The position numbers and the translations under genes were made by a program. Below, in pieces: positions 18,328 through 28,795 of a DNA stretch of 64,000 nt. Source of the DNA: Agmasoma carcini (nom. nud.) (taxonomy: Eukaryota; Microsporidia; Thelohaniidae); contig JAOXFI010000017.1 in assembly GCA_029232285.1 (NCBI GenBank), positions 1-64,000 of the forward strand, given 5' to 3'. Numbering within the stretch: the stretch's first letter is position 1; each line of letters opens with the position of its first letter. The notes beneath the pieces are model-generated. The model did not search any database and had not been told where the DNA came from. It saw only the letters and a program-made list of their open reading frames with translations.

Positions 18328-19281
18328 ATGACTATTGATGTTACAAAGCACTTGAAATGGATAACTGAAACTTTAAATGAAAAGAACAGAAACTACTACT
18401 TGAATTATCATAGGTGCATGGTTGGACTATTTTGGTCTGCAAGTGCACTTAGATTGTTAGATAAAGCTGCCTTAGAGGATCATAGAAAAATTATTTTAAG
18501 TTTTGTTGATTCTTGCAAAAACATGGATGGTGGGTTTGGAGGGAATGTAGACTTAGGATCCAACATAGTTGACACCTTTCATGCCCTTCAAATATACTAT
18601 ATATATAAAGTAAATTATAATGATCAATCAACCATTGATTTTATACTTCAAAATAGAAGCACGAATGGTGGTTTTATGTTTGACAAGTATGGGGATCAAG
18701 ACACAAGGTATGACTGTTGTGCCATAGATGGGTTACATCTACTCCACTTAATGAAAATTAATGATTTTAGTCGTGAATCTCTGGAAAAGCCAACACCCAG
18801 GGCATTCTATGAAGAAATTAATTTCGACTTTATAAAAAGTGTAGAATATCTACTTGAAGGATATAATTATGATGGTGGCTTTGGCCAAATAGCTGGTGCT
18901 GAAAGCCATGCAGCCTACGTGTTCTGCAACATCAACGCATTATATCTAATGGGTGCGCATGAAGGTGTCAATTTGAAAAAGGTTGAAGAATTTCTTCTTA
19001 CAAAACAAAACAATACTGGTGGATTTGCAGGAAGAGTCAATAAAAAACAAGATCTGTGCTACTCATTTTGGATAATTGCTGCGCTAAAAATACTTAAGTC
19101 TGAAAATTACAACAAAAAGGCTATTTATGATTTCATTGTATCATGCGAGAATCAAAATGGTGGATTTTCACATAACTGCAAAAACGAACCAGATATTTTG
19201 CATACTAGCTGCGCTTTGAGTGCGTTATCTCTCATAAAGTCAGATTGTATAAAAGAGGAGGTCTCTTTTATGTCTATATGA
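18328..19281 (+). CDS. BET2: Rab geranylgeranyltransferase beta subunit (Bet2), 317 aa
   Basis: The catalytic subunit that attaches geranylgeranyl groups to Rab GTPases. It has the prenyltransferase beta repeats with GGF motifs (MDGGFGGNVD, TNGGFMFDKYGDQDTRYDC, YDGGFGQIAGAESHAAYVF, TGGFAGRVNKKQDLCYSFW, NGGFSHN). The zinc ligands are the Asp and Cys of DLCYSFW and the His of DILHT. The compact N-terminus and the HLKWI...RCMVGLFWSASALRLLD start fit Bet2 better than farnesyl- or GGTase-I beta. Length matches the family. The RACK1 gene follows 59 bp downstream on the same strand. Confidence 0.85.
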   Translation: MTIDVTKHLKWITETLNEKNRNYYLNYHRCMVGLFWSASALRLLDKAALEDHRKIILSFVDSCKNMDGGFGGNVDLGSNIVDTFHALQIYYIYKVNYNDQSTIDFILQNRSTNGGFMFDKYGDQDTRYDCCAIDGLHLLHLMKINDFSRESLEKPTPRAFYEEINFDFIKSVEYLLEGYNYDGGFGQIAGAESHAAYVFCNINALYLMGAHEGVNLKKVEEFLLTKQNNTGGFAGRVNKKQDLCYSFWIIAALKILKSENYNKKAIYDFIVSCENQNGGFSHNCKNEPDILHTSCALSALSLIKSDCIKEEVSFMSI

Positions 19282-19340
19282 AATAAATTAGTCAATATTA
19301 ATTTTTCTCTTATTAAAATTTTTCTAAAAATTTTTATCCT

Positions 19341-20327
19341 ATGGCATCTTCTTTGAATTGTATTGAGACAATTGTGTTAGATAGTGTAAGTGTCGAATCA
19401 TTGACGACTATTGAGTATGATAACAAATCTATGTTGTTATCTGGTACAAGAAACAAGAAAGTTCATCTAATCGAACTTTCTAATGCTTCTGGTGAACCAT
19501 CTAAGCCATATAAGGTTTATGAAGGCCACAGGAAAGATGTTACTGATGTTGACTATGCCTCTAACGGTGATATCATATTGAGTGCTTCTAGAGATAATAT
19601 GCTTAGAATGTTCAATTTAGAGGACAGAAGCTACATTGCTGTAGATACTAAGACAGAACTATATAAAGTCTCTATTAACTGCGATAATAACATGATCATC
19701 ACAGCATCTAATGAGAATAGTATCTGCTTATGGAACATCAGAGGACAATTAATGAAAGTTTGGAATGTTGGAACTGAACACTTCCACAAATCAAGAATTA
19801 CTGCACTTAAATTTGTTCCAAAAAACCCAGAACTATTTGTTAGTGGATCTGAAGATGGTACGGTCAAAATCTGGAATGCTGATACTGGAAGCCATGAAGC
19901 AACCTTCTTTAAAGGCCAATTTGTTGACTATGAGAAGGCAGAACATGATAAAGTTAAAGTAGAAGATTTTTCCTATGATTGTGCTGTTTCAAGTGTTGAT
20001 TTCTCTACTGATGGTAGTTTATTCTTCTATGGTAGTAGAGATGGTAAGGTTTACATGAACAAGCTTGATACTAGAGAGAATCTTAGTTCTATTAGTGTCT
20101 CTGGTAGGGTCACTGCTATTGCTACATCACCATGTCAGCCATGTGTTGCTATTGCTGTTCCTAATAAGGTGATAGTCTGGAATTTTTACACTGATAACCC
20201 TGTTGGTGAATATGAATTCTCAGTGAGTAGGAAAGAGAAATACTGCTATACTTTGAAATTCCTTGAGAACGAGGTCATTGCAGGATTAAATGACGGAACA
20301 GTCGCTAGAATTGAGGCTAATAAATAA
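19341..20327 (+). CDS. ASC1: RACK1/Asc1, 40S-associated WD40 protein, 328 aa
   Basis: A seven-bladed propeller of RACK1 length that sits on the head of the small ribosomal subunit. Diagnostic blocks include GHRKDVTDVDYASNGDIILSASRDNMLRMF, SRITALKFVPKNPELFVSGSEDGTVKIWNAD and a final short blade (EVIAGLNDGTVARI). The family's usual GHxxxV...WD order is retained with drift in blades five and six. Two AAATTTTT strings precede the ATG. Other Gbeta-like proteins are possible but the length, lack of N-terminal helix and overall match favour RACK1. Confidence 0.82.
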   Translation: MASSLNCIETIVLDSVSVESLTTIEYDNKSMLLSGTRNKKVHLIELSNASGEPSKPYKVYEGHRKDVTDVDYASNGDIILSASRDNMLRMFNLEDRSYIAVDTKTELYKVSINCDNNMIITASNENSICLWNIRGQLMKVWNVGTEHFHKSRITALKFVPKNPELFVSGSEDGTVKIWNADTGSHEATFFKGQFVDYEKAEHDKVKVEDFSYDCAVSSVDFSTDGSLFFYGSRDGKVYMNKLDTRENLSSISVSGRVTAIATSPCQPCVAIAVPNKVIVWNFYTDNPVGEYEFSVSRKEKYCYTLKFLENEVIAGLNDGTVARIEANK

Positions 20328-20976
20328 AACATTTATTTTATTTTCATTGACCATTAAATATAATTCAAAATCAGATGTAAATGTTCTCTAAAGTCAGAAT
20401 ATATTGATTTGAACGAATCCGAACAATAGGCACTGTCTATTGTTTAAAGTATTTATTGTTGTCTACGATAAGAACAATGAACCGATACTACAGAGTGTTA
20501 TTAGGGCATTAGCTTAATATTTAAAGGAAAATTGTAAATTATAGTTTTTTGATCAATTCAACACAAATATGCTTAAAAGTTATGAAGTGTGCAAAATTTA
20601 ATTTATAAACAAAATATTATGTATTGCTGTTGTGATAATCATAAAAATTATAACATAATTTAAACATGAATAATATTTATCATTTTCACTTAAATATACA
20701 TGAATAGTCACATACTTGTTTTATAATATATTAAGACCTAGAATTAACTCCATTAAAGGTTATTATTAACAAGAAAGTTTATAATCAATTTATATCTTAC
20801 TTATTTAAAAAAATTGAATATTGATAAGGTTAATAAGATTTGAAGCATCAATTCAAAAGACAAAAAAAAATTGCTTCTATATATGTAATTTATGTGTCTT
20901 TTAGTGAATAATTGATTAATTATAAAATTTTAGGACAATCCTTGTTATTTTTTTAAGATTACAATTTTTTTTTCCA
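20328..20976. other. intergenic region with a short perfect hairpin
   Basis: No gene is seen. AACAATAG (20422-20429) and CTATTGTT (20437-20444) can form an 8-bp stem with a 7-base loop about 95 bp after the RACK1 stop. The rest is plain AT-rich DNA. Confidence 0.5.
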
Positions 20977-22683
20977 ATGGAGTACGGCTTTGATGTAAAT
21001 TTGTATCCAATTCAAAAAAGGTTTATTGAAGATGCTACTAAGACAATAAATGAAGGTAAAATGGGTGTGTTTGCAAGTCCCACCGGAACAGGCAAAACCA
21101 TATCACTTCTCTGTACAGTAACTAATTTCTTATCAAAAAAGGATTATGATGACGATTTATTTGATATTATTGAAAACAATAAAAGAACAAAGGTTTATTA
21201 TTGTTCAAGAACCCATACACAGCTTAATCAAGCACTAGATACCCTTAAAAATTGTAGATTCAATTATTATTCTGTCATTCTTGGCTCTAGAAAGGTATAT
21301 TGTGTCAATCCCAGTGTTAATGTTGGTACTAATGATATTATCACTGATAAATGCAAAAAATATATAAAAGAAGACAGGTGCACTTATTATCAAGGGGAAT
21401 TCGAAACAATTAAAACATTAGACATTGAGGATCTGAAAAAAGAATGTCAAAATCATAAATTTTGTCCTTATTATTTTACTAGAAAAAAATCTCCTAGCTG
21501 TGAAATTGTTTTTGTCCCATATAACTTAATATTCTCAAAGGAAAGTAGAAAAGTATTTGATATTGATCTTAAGGACAAAATATTAATTGTTGATGAAGCT
21601 CATAACATTTATAACTCTGTAATTGACCTCAATACAGTTGTGATATCTTTTTATAACCTTAATCTAATATCTAAATCAAAAGGTTTAAGTCCTGAATTAA
21701 AAAATATAATAGAAAAATTAATGTCATACAGAGGAAAAGAAGGTGTTTATGGTGTGGATGATTTCTTATATGAATCCAACTTGTCCCACTACAACTTTTA
21801 TGACATAGAAGAGTATATTTTATCTAAAAATCTTGCAGGGAAAAACGATTTGAATATTTTTTATGATTTTTCTAAATTTTTAAAATTATTAACCTTCAGT
21901 GACGAAACCGGAAGAATATTTTTGAGTAAAAATTTTATAAAATTTACAATAATGAGTCCAAGGATGTACTTTGATGAAATTAAAAAGTGTAAATCCGTCA
22001 TTTTTGCAGGAGGGACTATGGACAATGAACTTAGCAATATATTTCCTGATATTGAATACTTTAAATATGATTCTTTAAACGTAAACTTTAAATCCTTTAT
22101 TATAACACACAGCAAAGAGCAAAAACCATTAAGATTAACACACGAAAACAAGTTACAATTACTTCCTGATGTTTCTAATGTTTTAAAACTGTTGACTGAT
22201 CCAATTGATAGTGGAATAATAATCTTTGTGCCTTCTTATGAATATCTTGGACTGATCAGAAATTCATTTAAAACATCAAAAGAGATACATTATGATAACT
22301 TTGATGAATATAAGAAAAGGCCAAGTATTTTAATTGCAGTGTTAGGTGGGAAGTTGAGTGAAGGAATTAACTTTTCAGATAACTTATGTAGGCTTCTTAT
22401 AGTCATTGGTGTACCCTTTCCATCTGTAAATGTTGAGTTTAACGAGCGAACCAAATATTCAAAAAATTATGGTGTAGTCAGTGCCATGAGAATGGTTAAC
22501 CAAGCATTAGGTAGAGCCCTTAGGCACAAGAACGACTATGCTGCTATGGTATTGATTGATCATAGATACAAAGAATACAAAAATAGAATTAGTCCTTGGA
22601 TTGGGAACAAAACAAGAGTGGTGAACTGTTTTGAATGTGTGAATTCAATATATGAATTTATAAAATCACATTATAGAAAATAA
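20977..22683 (+). CDS. CHL1: DNA helicase Chl1/DDX11-like (XPD family), 568 aa
   Basis: An iron-sulphur superfamily 2 helicase that in yeast supports sister-chromatid cohesion. Motif I SPTGTGKT is at 34-41, motif Ia YYCSRTHTQL at 74-83, and DEAH at 206-209. The iron-sulphur cluster cysteines are C109, C126, C135 and C163, with C157 nearby. Motif VI is QALGRALRHKNDYAAMVLID. The FAGGTMDN block is the Chl1/DDX11 version of a segment that differs in XPD and FANCJ. The protein is about 300 residues shorter than yeast Chl1, mostly through loss of inserts. An ATTTTTTTTTTCC signal precedes the ATG. Confidence 0.8.
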   Translation: MEYGFDVNLYPIQKRFIEDATKTINEGKMGVFASPTGTGKTISLLCTVTNFLSKKDYDDDLFDIIENNKRTKVYYCSRTHTQLNQALDTLKNCRFNYYSVILGSRKVYCVNPSVNVGTNDIITDKCKKYIKEDRCTYYQGEFETIKTLDIEDLKKECQNHKFCPYYFTRKKSPSCEIVFVPYNLIFSKESRKVFDIDLKDKILIVDEAHNIYNSVIDLNTVVISFYNLNLISKSKGLSPELKNIIEKLMSYRGKEGVYGVDDFLYESNLSHYNFYDIEEYILSKNLAGKNDLNIFYDFSKFLKLLTFSDETGRIFLSKNFIKFTIMSPRMYFDEIKKCKSVIFAGGTMDNELSNIFPDIEYFKYDSLNVNFKSFIITHSKEQKPLRLTHENKLQLLPDVSNVLKLLTDPIDSGIIIFVPSYEYLGLIRNSFKTSKEIHYDNFDEYKKRPSILIAVLGGKLSEGINFSDNLCRLLIVIGVPFPSVNVEFNERTKYSKNYGVVSAMRMVNQALGRALRHKNDYAAMVLIDHRYKEYKNRISPWIGNKTRVVNCFECVNSIYEFIKSHYRK

Positions 22684-22920
22684 ATAATTATTTGATGGGA
22701 TTCGAAATCGAGACCTATTAAGGTTCTTAAGATATTTTATATGTAAATAATAGTCAATTCAACAAAATATTCGAATATAATGATTTTATAAAGTATATAA
22801 AATGATATTTTTATGTAAATAATAGTAAATACAACAGAATATTCGAATGTAATAATTTTATTAAGTATATAAAATGATATTTACCATCATTTTGATGAGT
22901 TAAACTACAAAATAAATAAT
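22684..22920. repeat. 72-bp tandem duplication between convergent genes
   Basis: Two copies of about 72 bp (from 22741 and 22813) share ATGTAAATAATAG, AATATTCGAAT and AAGTATATAAAATGATATTT. They lie between the stops of the converging Chl1 and Ssf1 genes. Confidence 0.8.
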
Positions 22921-23472
22921 TTATTCTTTTTTATTTAACCCTTTAAAAAAATCCGTGTCTTTTTCCTTCAGCTGTAGCGTTAATCTAGGTCCTATTTCTT
23001 TAATAGACATTCTGATTTTATCGTCATCATCTGATTTACATATTTTATAGTGCCTTATGTAGATAAGATCATCAACAAATTTAAAGTGCAACGATCTCTT
23101 AATGACTGCTGAACTATCAGCACCAAACTTACTAAATAATTTCTTTAGACTGCTCTCTCCTTCAAAAGTAACGAACGCAGGCTCATTAAATAATAATGGC
23201 GAATATTGTTTAAAAATATCAACAAAATCAACTATCTTGAAGGTATATGTAGGACCATTGCTAAAGCTACTAATAGTGATATAATCTTTGGTCACATGGA
23301 TAATAGGATTACATTTAGATTCATTTATATAAGTCATGGATTGCTTAAGTGTCGGAAACTTAAATTTATGATCCTTACAATTATTAGGAGCAAGCATCTT
23401 CTTAATATACGTATATAGCTTCTGTGCCTCCTTCACCGGCCTCTTAGTTGTAACTACTAACTTGTTCTGCAT
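22921..23472 (-). CDS. SSF1: Brix-domain ribosome biogenesis factor Ssf1/Peter Pan-like, 183 aa
   Basis: A minimal Brix domain. The N-terminal strand-helix (KLVVTTKRPVKEAQKLYTYIKKMLAPNN), the GPTYTFKI block, FRHY-type YIRHYKI and the signature EIGPRLTLQL at the C-terminus are all present. The EIGPRMTLQL end is characteristic of Ssf1/PPAN, which acts in early 60S subunit assembly. The protein keeps little outside the domain; yeast Ssf1 is over 400 residues. AAAATTTTTA lies 4 bp upstream of the ATG. The neighbouring Nfs1 gene is 58 bp upstream on the same strand. Confidence 0.78.
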   Translation of the reverse strand: MQNKLVVTTKRPVKEAQKLYTYIKKMLAPNNCKDHKFKFPTLKQSMTYINESKCNPIIHVTKDYITISSFSNGPTYTFKIVDFVDIFKQYSPLLFNEPAFVTFEGESSLKKLFSKFGADSSAVIKRSLHFKFVDDLIYIRHYKICKSDDDDKIRMSIKEIGPRLTLQLKEKDTDFFKGLNKKE

Positions 23473-23475
23473 GAG

Positions 23476-23485
23476 AAAATTTTTA
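23476..23485 (-). promoter_or_regulatory. start-proximal AAAATTTTT-type signal of SSF1
   Basis: The near-palindromic string TAAAAATTTT on the minus strand lies just before the ATG at 23472, in a 58-bp intergenic space. Confidence 0.55.
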
Positions 23486-23530
23486 GAAAGAAAAATAAAT
23501 GAAAAATTGTACCAAAACTTTATGTAATCA

Positions 23531-24781
23531 TTATGCTGTCCACTTAATATTACTCAGATCAACACCATCTTTAACCATTTCATAAAGTGGGGACATCTCT
23601 CTGAGCTCTTCAACAGCAGATACAGTCGTATCAGCTAATTTATCAACATCCTCTTTTGTTGTGAATCTACCCAAACCAAATCTAATAGATGAATGAGCAA
23701 GCTCATCACTTGTGCCAAGGGCCCTTAAGACATATGATGGCTCTAGTGATGCAGAAGTACATGCGCTGCCACTAGAAAGAGCAAAATTTTTTAATTTCAT
23801 CAGAAGCCCTTCACCTTCAATATGTGGGAAGGAAATATTTAGACAATGTGGTATTGTCAAAAGTCCATTTTTTATAATTCCTGTTTGTCCTAATTTTTCT
23901 TTCAATTTATTGTATAATCTGCTATTTAGCTCTTTAACCTTTCTCAGATCCCTTGTCATTTCTCTTTTTGCAATTTCAGCAGCCTTTCCAAACCCTGCAA
24001 CCAAAAATGATGGTGTTGTACCACTTCTAATTGATCTTTCCTGTCCACCACCAGACATTTGTGGAACTAATCGAACTCTTGGGTTTTTTCTTACATACAA
24101 AGCACCTACACCTTTAGGTCCATATATTTTGTGTGATGATATACTCATTAAGGCTATGTTATCTTTCTTGACATCAGCTGGTATTTTTCCAAATGATTGC
24201 GCAGCATCAGTGTGGAAGAGGATATCTTTTTCCTTACAGATTTTACCAATTTCTTCTATTGGTGAAATAGTTCCTAATTCATTGTTGACGGTCATAATAG
24301 TTATAAGTTTTGTATTTGGTTTAATAGATTTTTTAAGCTTTTCCAAACATATAGACCCATCCTTTTTGAGGGGTAGGTATGTAACTTCGACACCTTTTTC
24401 TTCTAAGTTTCTTAGAGAATTTAGAACAGCTTTATGTTCGGCCTGAGTGGAGATAATATGTAGGTTATTGTTATAAAACTCAGCTACTCCTTTTATTGCG
24501 ATGTTGTCAGACTCTGTTGCACCACTGGTGATGATTATTTCTGTAGGATCAGCATTTATTACGTCAGCTATTTGTTTTCTTCCTTTGTCTACAGCTTTTT
24601 CAGACTCCCATCCATAAGAGTGTGATCTGGAGTGAGGATTACCAAACATAGAGGTTGTATAAGGTAGCATAGCGTCTAGAACACGTGGATCCATAGGTGT
24701 GGTAGCTTGATAGTCAAAGTATCTTCTTGTTTCTGGTAGTTTGACTTTGTTTGATAAGTTTTTTTCTCTATCAAGAAACAT
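23531..24781 (-). CDS. NFS1: cysteine desulfurase Nfs1 (mitosomal), 416 aa
   Basis: A PLP enzyme that takes sulphur from cysteine for iron-sulphur cluster assembly, the essential job of the microsporidian mitosome. Conserved elements are YFDYQATTPMDPRVLDAM, GATESDN, the PLP lysine K218 in SSHKIYGPKG, GGGQERSIRSGT, and the catalytic C341 in SSGSACTSASLEPSYVL. The eukaryotic Nfs1 end (SNIKWT) is intact. The reading frame continues 12 codons upstream only to a TTG. The ATG at 24781 has an AAAAATTTATCC signal just before it and is the better start. Only about 20 residues precede the conserved core, so any mitosomal targeting signal is short. Confidence 0.95.
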   Translation of the reverse strand: MFLDREKNLSNKVKLPETRRYFDYQATTPMDPRVLDAMLPYTTSMFGNPHSRSHSYGWESEKAVDKGRKQIADVINADPTEIIITSGATESDNIAIKGVAEFYNNNLHIISTQAEHKAVLNSLRNLEEKGVEVTYLPLKKDGSICLEKLKKSIKPNTKLITIMTVNNELGTISPIEEIGKICKEKDILFHTDAAQSFGKIPADVKKDNIALMSISSHKIYGPKGVGALYVRKNPRVRLVPQMSGGGQERSIRSGTTPSFLVAGFGKAAEIAKREMTRDLRKVKELNSRLYNKLKEKLGQTGIIKNGLLTIPHCLNISFPHIEGEGLLMKLKNFALSSGSACTSASLEPSYVLRALGTSDELAHSSIRFGLGRFTTKEDVDKLADTTVSAVEELREMSPLYEMVKDGVDLSNIKWTA

Positions 24782-24789
24782 TGATGGAT

Positions 24790-24797
24790 AAATTTTT
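24790..24797 (-). promoter_or_regulatory. AAAAATTT signal deciding the NFS1 start
   Basis: On the minus strand AAAAATTTATCCATCA leads straight into the ATG at 24781, excluding the non-ATG extension. Confidence 0.6.
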
Positions 24798-25399
24798 GTA
24801 TGAATTAAAAGGTTCAATTGTCTTTGTAAAATTAGAAAAAAAAGAATGATTTTGTGTTTTTTTAAATTTTAGGCTTTAACTATAATTTCAAATTAATTTT
24901 TTAAAAATGAAACAAAGAGCTATAAATAAATATATGAGTATATATGTTGTTTAATTGAAGCATGGGTGTAAAGTATTACATATACAAGAATAAAATTATC
25001 GATAAATATGATTATGTGTCAATGTCAATAATTTATGAATTAATTGTTGAAAAAAATTGTATTGTAGAATTCATACATATATAAATAGTTATGTGGGTTT
25101 TAAACAAACAAAATAATGTTTTTTGGGTTGTTTTATCATAAATTAAACATTTTTCAAGCATATCATTATATGGTTGTTAATTTAACATAAAAAGATAGCA
25201 TCATATAAGTAATTCATAAATGAAATACATCATTTTAAAGATTATCCCCATATTTCTAGACCAAATTTTAAAAATATATGGTGTTGTATACAAATATTGA
25301 AGAATTAATTAAAGTTTGATATGAGATCTGTTTGTATACTTACTTAAAAAACAATTTGTTTTAATAGAAGACAATATTTGTATTATATTAATCAAGATA
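24798..25399. other. AT-rich intergenic DNA, nothing recognised
   Basis: No ORF, RNA gene or transposase motif was recognised between NFS1 and the Tc1/mariner element. Confidence 0.5.
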
Positions 25400-25401
25400 T
25401 A

Positions 25402-26811
25402 CAGTACTCCAAAAAAACCGGACACCCCAAAAAGTGTAAAATTTTGAATGAAAATAAATTGAGTTTAATAGTATATATGTTTAATTTTTTAAATTGCGCA
25501 TTTATATAAGCTCTTTTAATAAAAATTTTAATTAAACCCCAATAAAAAAATCAACAACTTTATTTGATAGATGGATGACCACCTTTTGCCATAATATTTT
25601 TTTAATTTTGTCATTCATAGAATCTACTAGTGTTCTACAATATAAACTACCGATATATACCACATTTCACTAATTTTTGATATTAAATCCGCCTCGTTTT
25701 CAGAAACAACATTTCTTACTTTTTGCTTTAAATAAGCCCATAGATTTTTATAGGGTTAAGATCTGGGCTCTATGAAGGTCATTCTAACACCTCAATGTTC
25801 ATATATTCAAAAAAATACTGATGCAATCTTGTTTTTATGCTTTGGATCATTGTCTTGTTAAAATTAATATTTTGAAAATAAAAATTTCTGTGTACTCTAA
25901 TTTAAATTATTGCTATATATTTAGTAAAATATAGTGTATTCGAGGTATTATTTTAAAACGCTAATTTTTCTAACACCATTTTAACTTATACAACCCCAAA
26001 CAAATATTTTATTCTTACCATATTTGACAATTTTATTTAGAGGCGTTGATTATCCCTCTTCAACCCACACAATTTGCCTCTTAGAGTCATTATAAATAAC
26101 TAAAAAACATTCTTTTCTGAAAATAACATCTCTAAAATAATCTTTGCCTCCAAACAGCCACATTTTTATTTTTCTTAATCTGTTAATGATTTGCACATTT
26201 GATAATTTTGGCTTAGAAGAAGGATAAACACATCTAAAGTAATTCTTCTTTAAGCAAAGACGCATACCTTCTTCACAGATACTTATATTTGATTTATCCT
26301 AATTTTTTTTGATATTACATACAGCATGTAGCGTAGAGGTTTTTATTGATCATTTTTTAATTTATTTAAATATTGCTGATATCATTTAATTTTTTATTCA
26401 CTTTGTTCTTTTCTTTTATCTTCTTTATCATTCTTGTATTTTCCAACGTGATCTTGTGTTGTAGATCTTTTTAAGTCGGTCTTTACACCGATTTCGCGTA
26501 TTGAAAACCCCGTAGAAAGTAGTTGAAAAATTCAACCCTTGGTGAATCAGAAAAATGTTTACCAATAGGGTATTTGTTTTGTAATAGTTATTTATAGTTA
26601 TATAAGAGTAATTATAAGGTATTTTTTCTATGTGTCCGGTTTTTTTATTGGGTTTTAATTAAAAAAATTATTAAAAGAGTTTATATAAAATGCGCGAATT
26701 AAAAAAATATTATAGATATACTTATACTTTTAGACTCAAATTATTTTTATTCCAAAATTTAATCTTTTTAAAAAACTCTTTGGGATATCCGGTTTTTTTT
26801 TGAAGAACTGT
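25402..26811 (-). mobile_element. Tc1/mariner element, family B copy 1, about 1.4 kb
   Basis: The ends are inverted repeats of about 30 bp. The left end reads CAGTACTCCAAAAAAACCGG and the reverse complement of the right end reads CAGTTCTTCAAAAAAAAACC, both continuing into a CCCAAA block. TA dinucleotides flank the ends (one base of slack on the right). The transposase lies on the minus strand. A WPS-SPDLNP block (about 25740-25810) and a NDSKRQIVWVEEG-type block (26050-26110) can be read, separated by stops and frameshifts. The copy is dead. Confidence 0.85.
26050..26265 (-). pseudogene. Tc1/mariner transposase fragment (family B copy 1)
   Basis: A 71-aa open stretch resembles the region around the first catalytic Asp (YNDSKRQIVWVEEG corresponds to the NDxxxxVWR segment after SDE). 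The Asp block itself is not preserved. Confidence 0.65.
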
Positions 26812-27620
26812 TAAGTGATTGATAATAGAATATCTGCATTCGAATTTAAAATGGCAAATGCATATGAAGCATAGACGTCTAGTTGAAAAAGGTACTTATT
26901 TAATATTCTCTTTAATAAAAAAATTAAACCCTTGTAAACTTATATCAGGAAAGATAATAAACTAAATTATTACTCTATTCACCTATTATCTACTTCTTAT
27001 CATAAAATTAATTCTTTAATATAGTCTATGGTTATTATACTGCAACATTATGTTTTATCAATTTTGATTAAGTGTTCCTTCCCAACATTTTTCATACTTT
27101 CTCTAATATAGACCAATACGATGTTTTGTATGCATAGCAAGTGTAATTTAAGAATAGCCTTTTCGAATAAATAATGTACTCTGTGTGCGTAGATGATTAA
27201 ATTCGGGTACAACCGCATCTTATGGTAAGCATCTTTAAACTTTTTCTGTCACCATCTAAAAATGTTTAATAGTTTATGATATTTTATTGAAGATTTATAA
27301 ATACATGATTGATATTTTCTCTATTTGTTTCTTATCTATTAATTTTGTTGTTGATGTGTTCCAATACTGATCAACTTTCTACTTTTTATAGCTAAATACA
27401 ATTATTTTTAATTTTTTATATTAAACTTGAAGACATTAATATTCATTATTGTTTATTTAAAATACCCTCCTCTAACAACACGTTTAATATTTTGTATTTT
27501 ATTGCATTTTTATATGAGACAACTAAAAACCAATAAAATCAATTTAGAATATAAGTGTTCCTGTTTGTCTATAATATCTAAAAATATACAAACTTTATAA
27601 ATTCAATGTAAATTATTTGT
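26812..27620. other. AT-rich intergenic DNA, nothing recognised
   Basis: No ORF with a start signal, no RNA gene and no transposase motif was recognised. Confidence 0.5.
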
Positions 27621-28538
27621 TTATTCTACTGTTATAGTACTCTCAAGTTCTAAAACCAAATCACTTGCCCCATCTTCAACATCACTGTACTCAAAAAATG
27701 CAACTTTCCCATTATTTGAATCAAATACTTCTGTAATTTGCTTCTGTTCTTGTGGATCTACAACAGTACCATAGAATACCATCTCTAACATACTATAATA
27801 TATTATACTTAGTGATCCTATCCTTATCAAATTACACGCATCCTTCATTATCATCAAAATTCCATTCTCAGGTTGGACGGATATAATCAAAAAACCTAAT
27901 CTATAAATAACATCAAGTAATGCTCCTAAAACAAACCCTTGACATATTCTCTTACTCTTTTCTAGGATATGCTCGGTGTAGAACCTTTCAGAATTAAAGT
28001 TATGATTTAGATCATTAACCTCTTTGTTTAATTTATAAATCAAACTAAAGTAAATACCTATTAATACGATTGATTCTCCTATGTTTATGATTTCTATACT
28101 AAAAACTGATAATGAATATGAATTTTTGAGGTTTTTTAATATCAAACCAATTGGTATAATCCTTAGGAAGGGATATATAAAGGCACAGAGTCTCTTAGCA
28201 TTTTCATTGGCCGTATGCTGAATCGCACCTAGTATAATAATTATACCAAATATTTCAATACTTTTAATCATAAATTCACCTATAATTTGGAATATTTTAA
28301 ATTTATGAGTTTTTAAGTATGAGTCATATTCCCAATATTCATTATTGTATGCATGGAATAGTCCATAGTAATCATAAACGATGTTGCTCATGATGCACAA
28401 CAGGGCTAATGCTTGTACTGCTTTTTGATCTTTAGTTGTCTTTGATTGTTGTCCCAACTTATTTAAAAATAACACCAAAAAGAGGCACATGACAAAGAGC
28501 ATCAGCATTATCACAAATGACTCCACCACTATTTTCAT
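27621..28538 (-). CDS. seven-TM membrane protein of unknown family, 305 aa
   Basis: Seven hydrophobic segments are visible at about residues 5-26, 39-58, 82-106, 113-136, 142-168, 196-220 and 235-260. An acidic soluble tail of about 45 residues follows (DVEDGASDLVLELE). The first segment could act as a signal anchor. I do not recognise a family signature. Fungal seven-TM groups such as RTA1-like or TMEM184-like proteins are candidates by topology only. No AAAATTTTT signal is obvious before the ATG, but the length and composition support a real gene. Confidence 0.7.
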   Translation of the reverse strand: MKIVVESFVIMLMLFVMCLFLVLFLNKLGQQSKTTKDQKAVQALALLCIMSNIVYDYYGLFHAYNNEYWEYDSYLKTHKFKIFQIIGEFMIKSIEIFGIIIILGAIQHTANENAKRLCAFIYPFLRIIPIGLILKNLKNSYSLSVFSIEIINIGESIVLIGIYFSLIYKLNKEVNDLNHNFNSERFYTEHILEKSKRICQGFVLGALLDVIYRLGFLIISVQPENGILMIMKDACNLIRIGSLSIIYYSMLEMVFYGTVVDPQEQKQITEVFDSNNGKVAFFEYSDVEDGASDLVLELESTITVE

Positions 28539-28795
28539 TGTTTTTGTTTATGTTAGAGTATTTAACATGTTTGTTTCAGAATGCGTTGAATTTATTATAA
28601 AATATTTAATATTTTTAAATTGTTATCAGATTAAATACTAAAGATAACCATAATAGTATTAATAAGCAATTATTTCAACTTATAATGATACATAATTTAT
28701 TAAAATAATATTAAATTAATTGATTTCAAACAATTACGTTAATATCAACATATTTTTTATTATATAGAAATAAAAATTTTAACATATCACAATAC

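Noticed and set aside
23712..24446. 244-codon plus-strand ORF opposite NFS1
   Set aside because: It is the antisense shadow of a strongly conserved enzyme gene, with no start signal.
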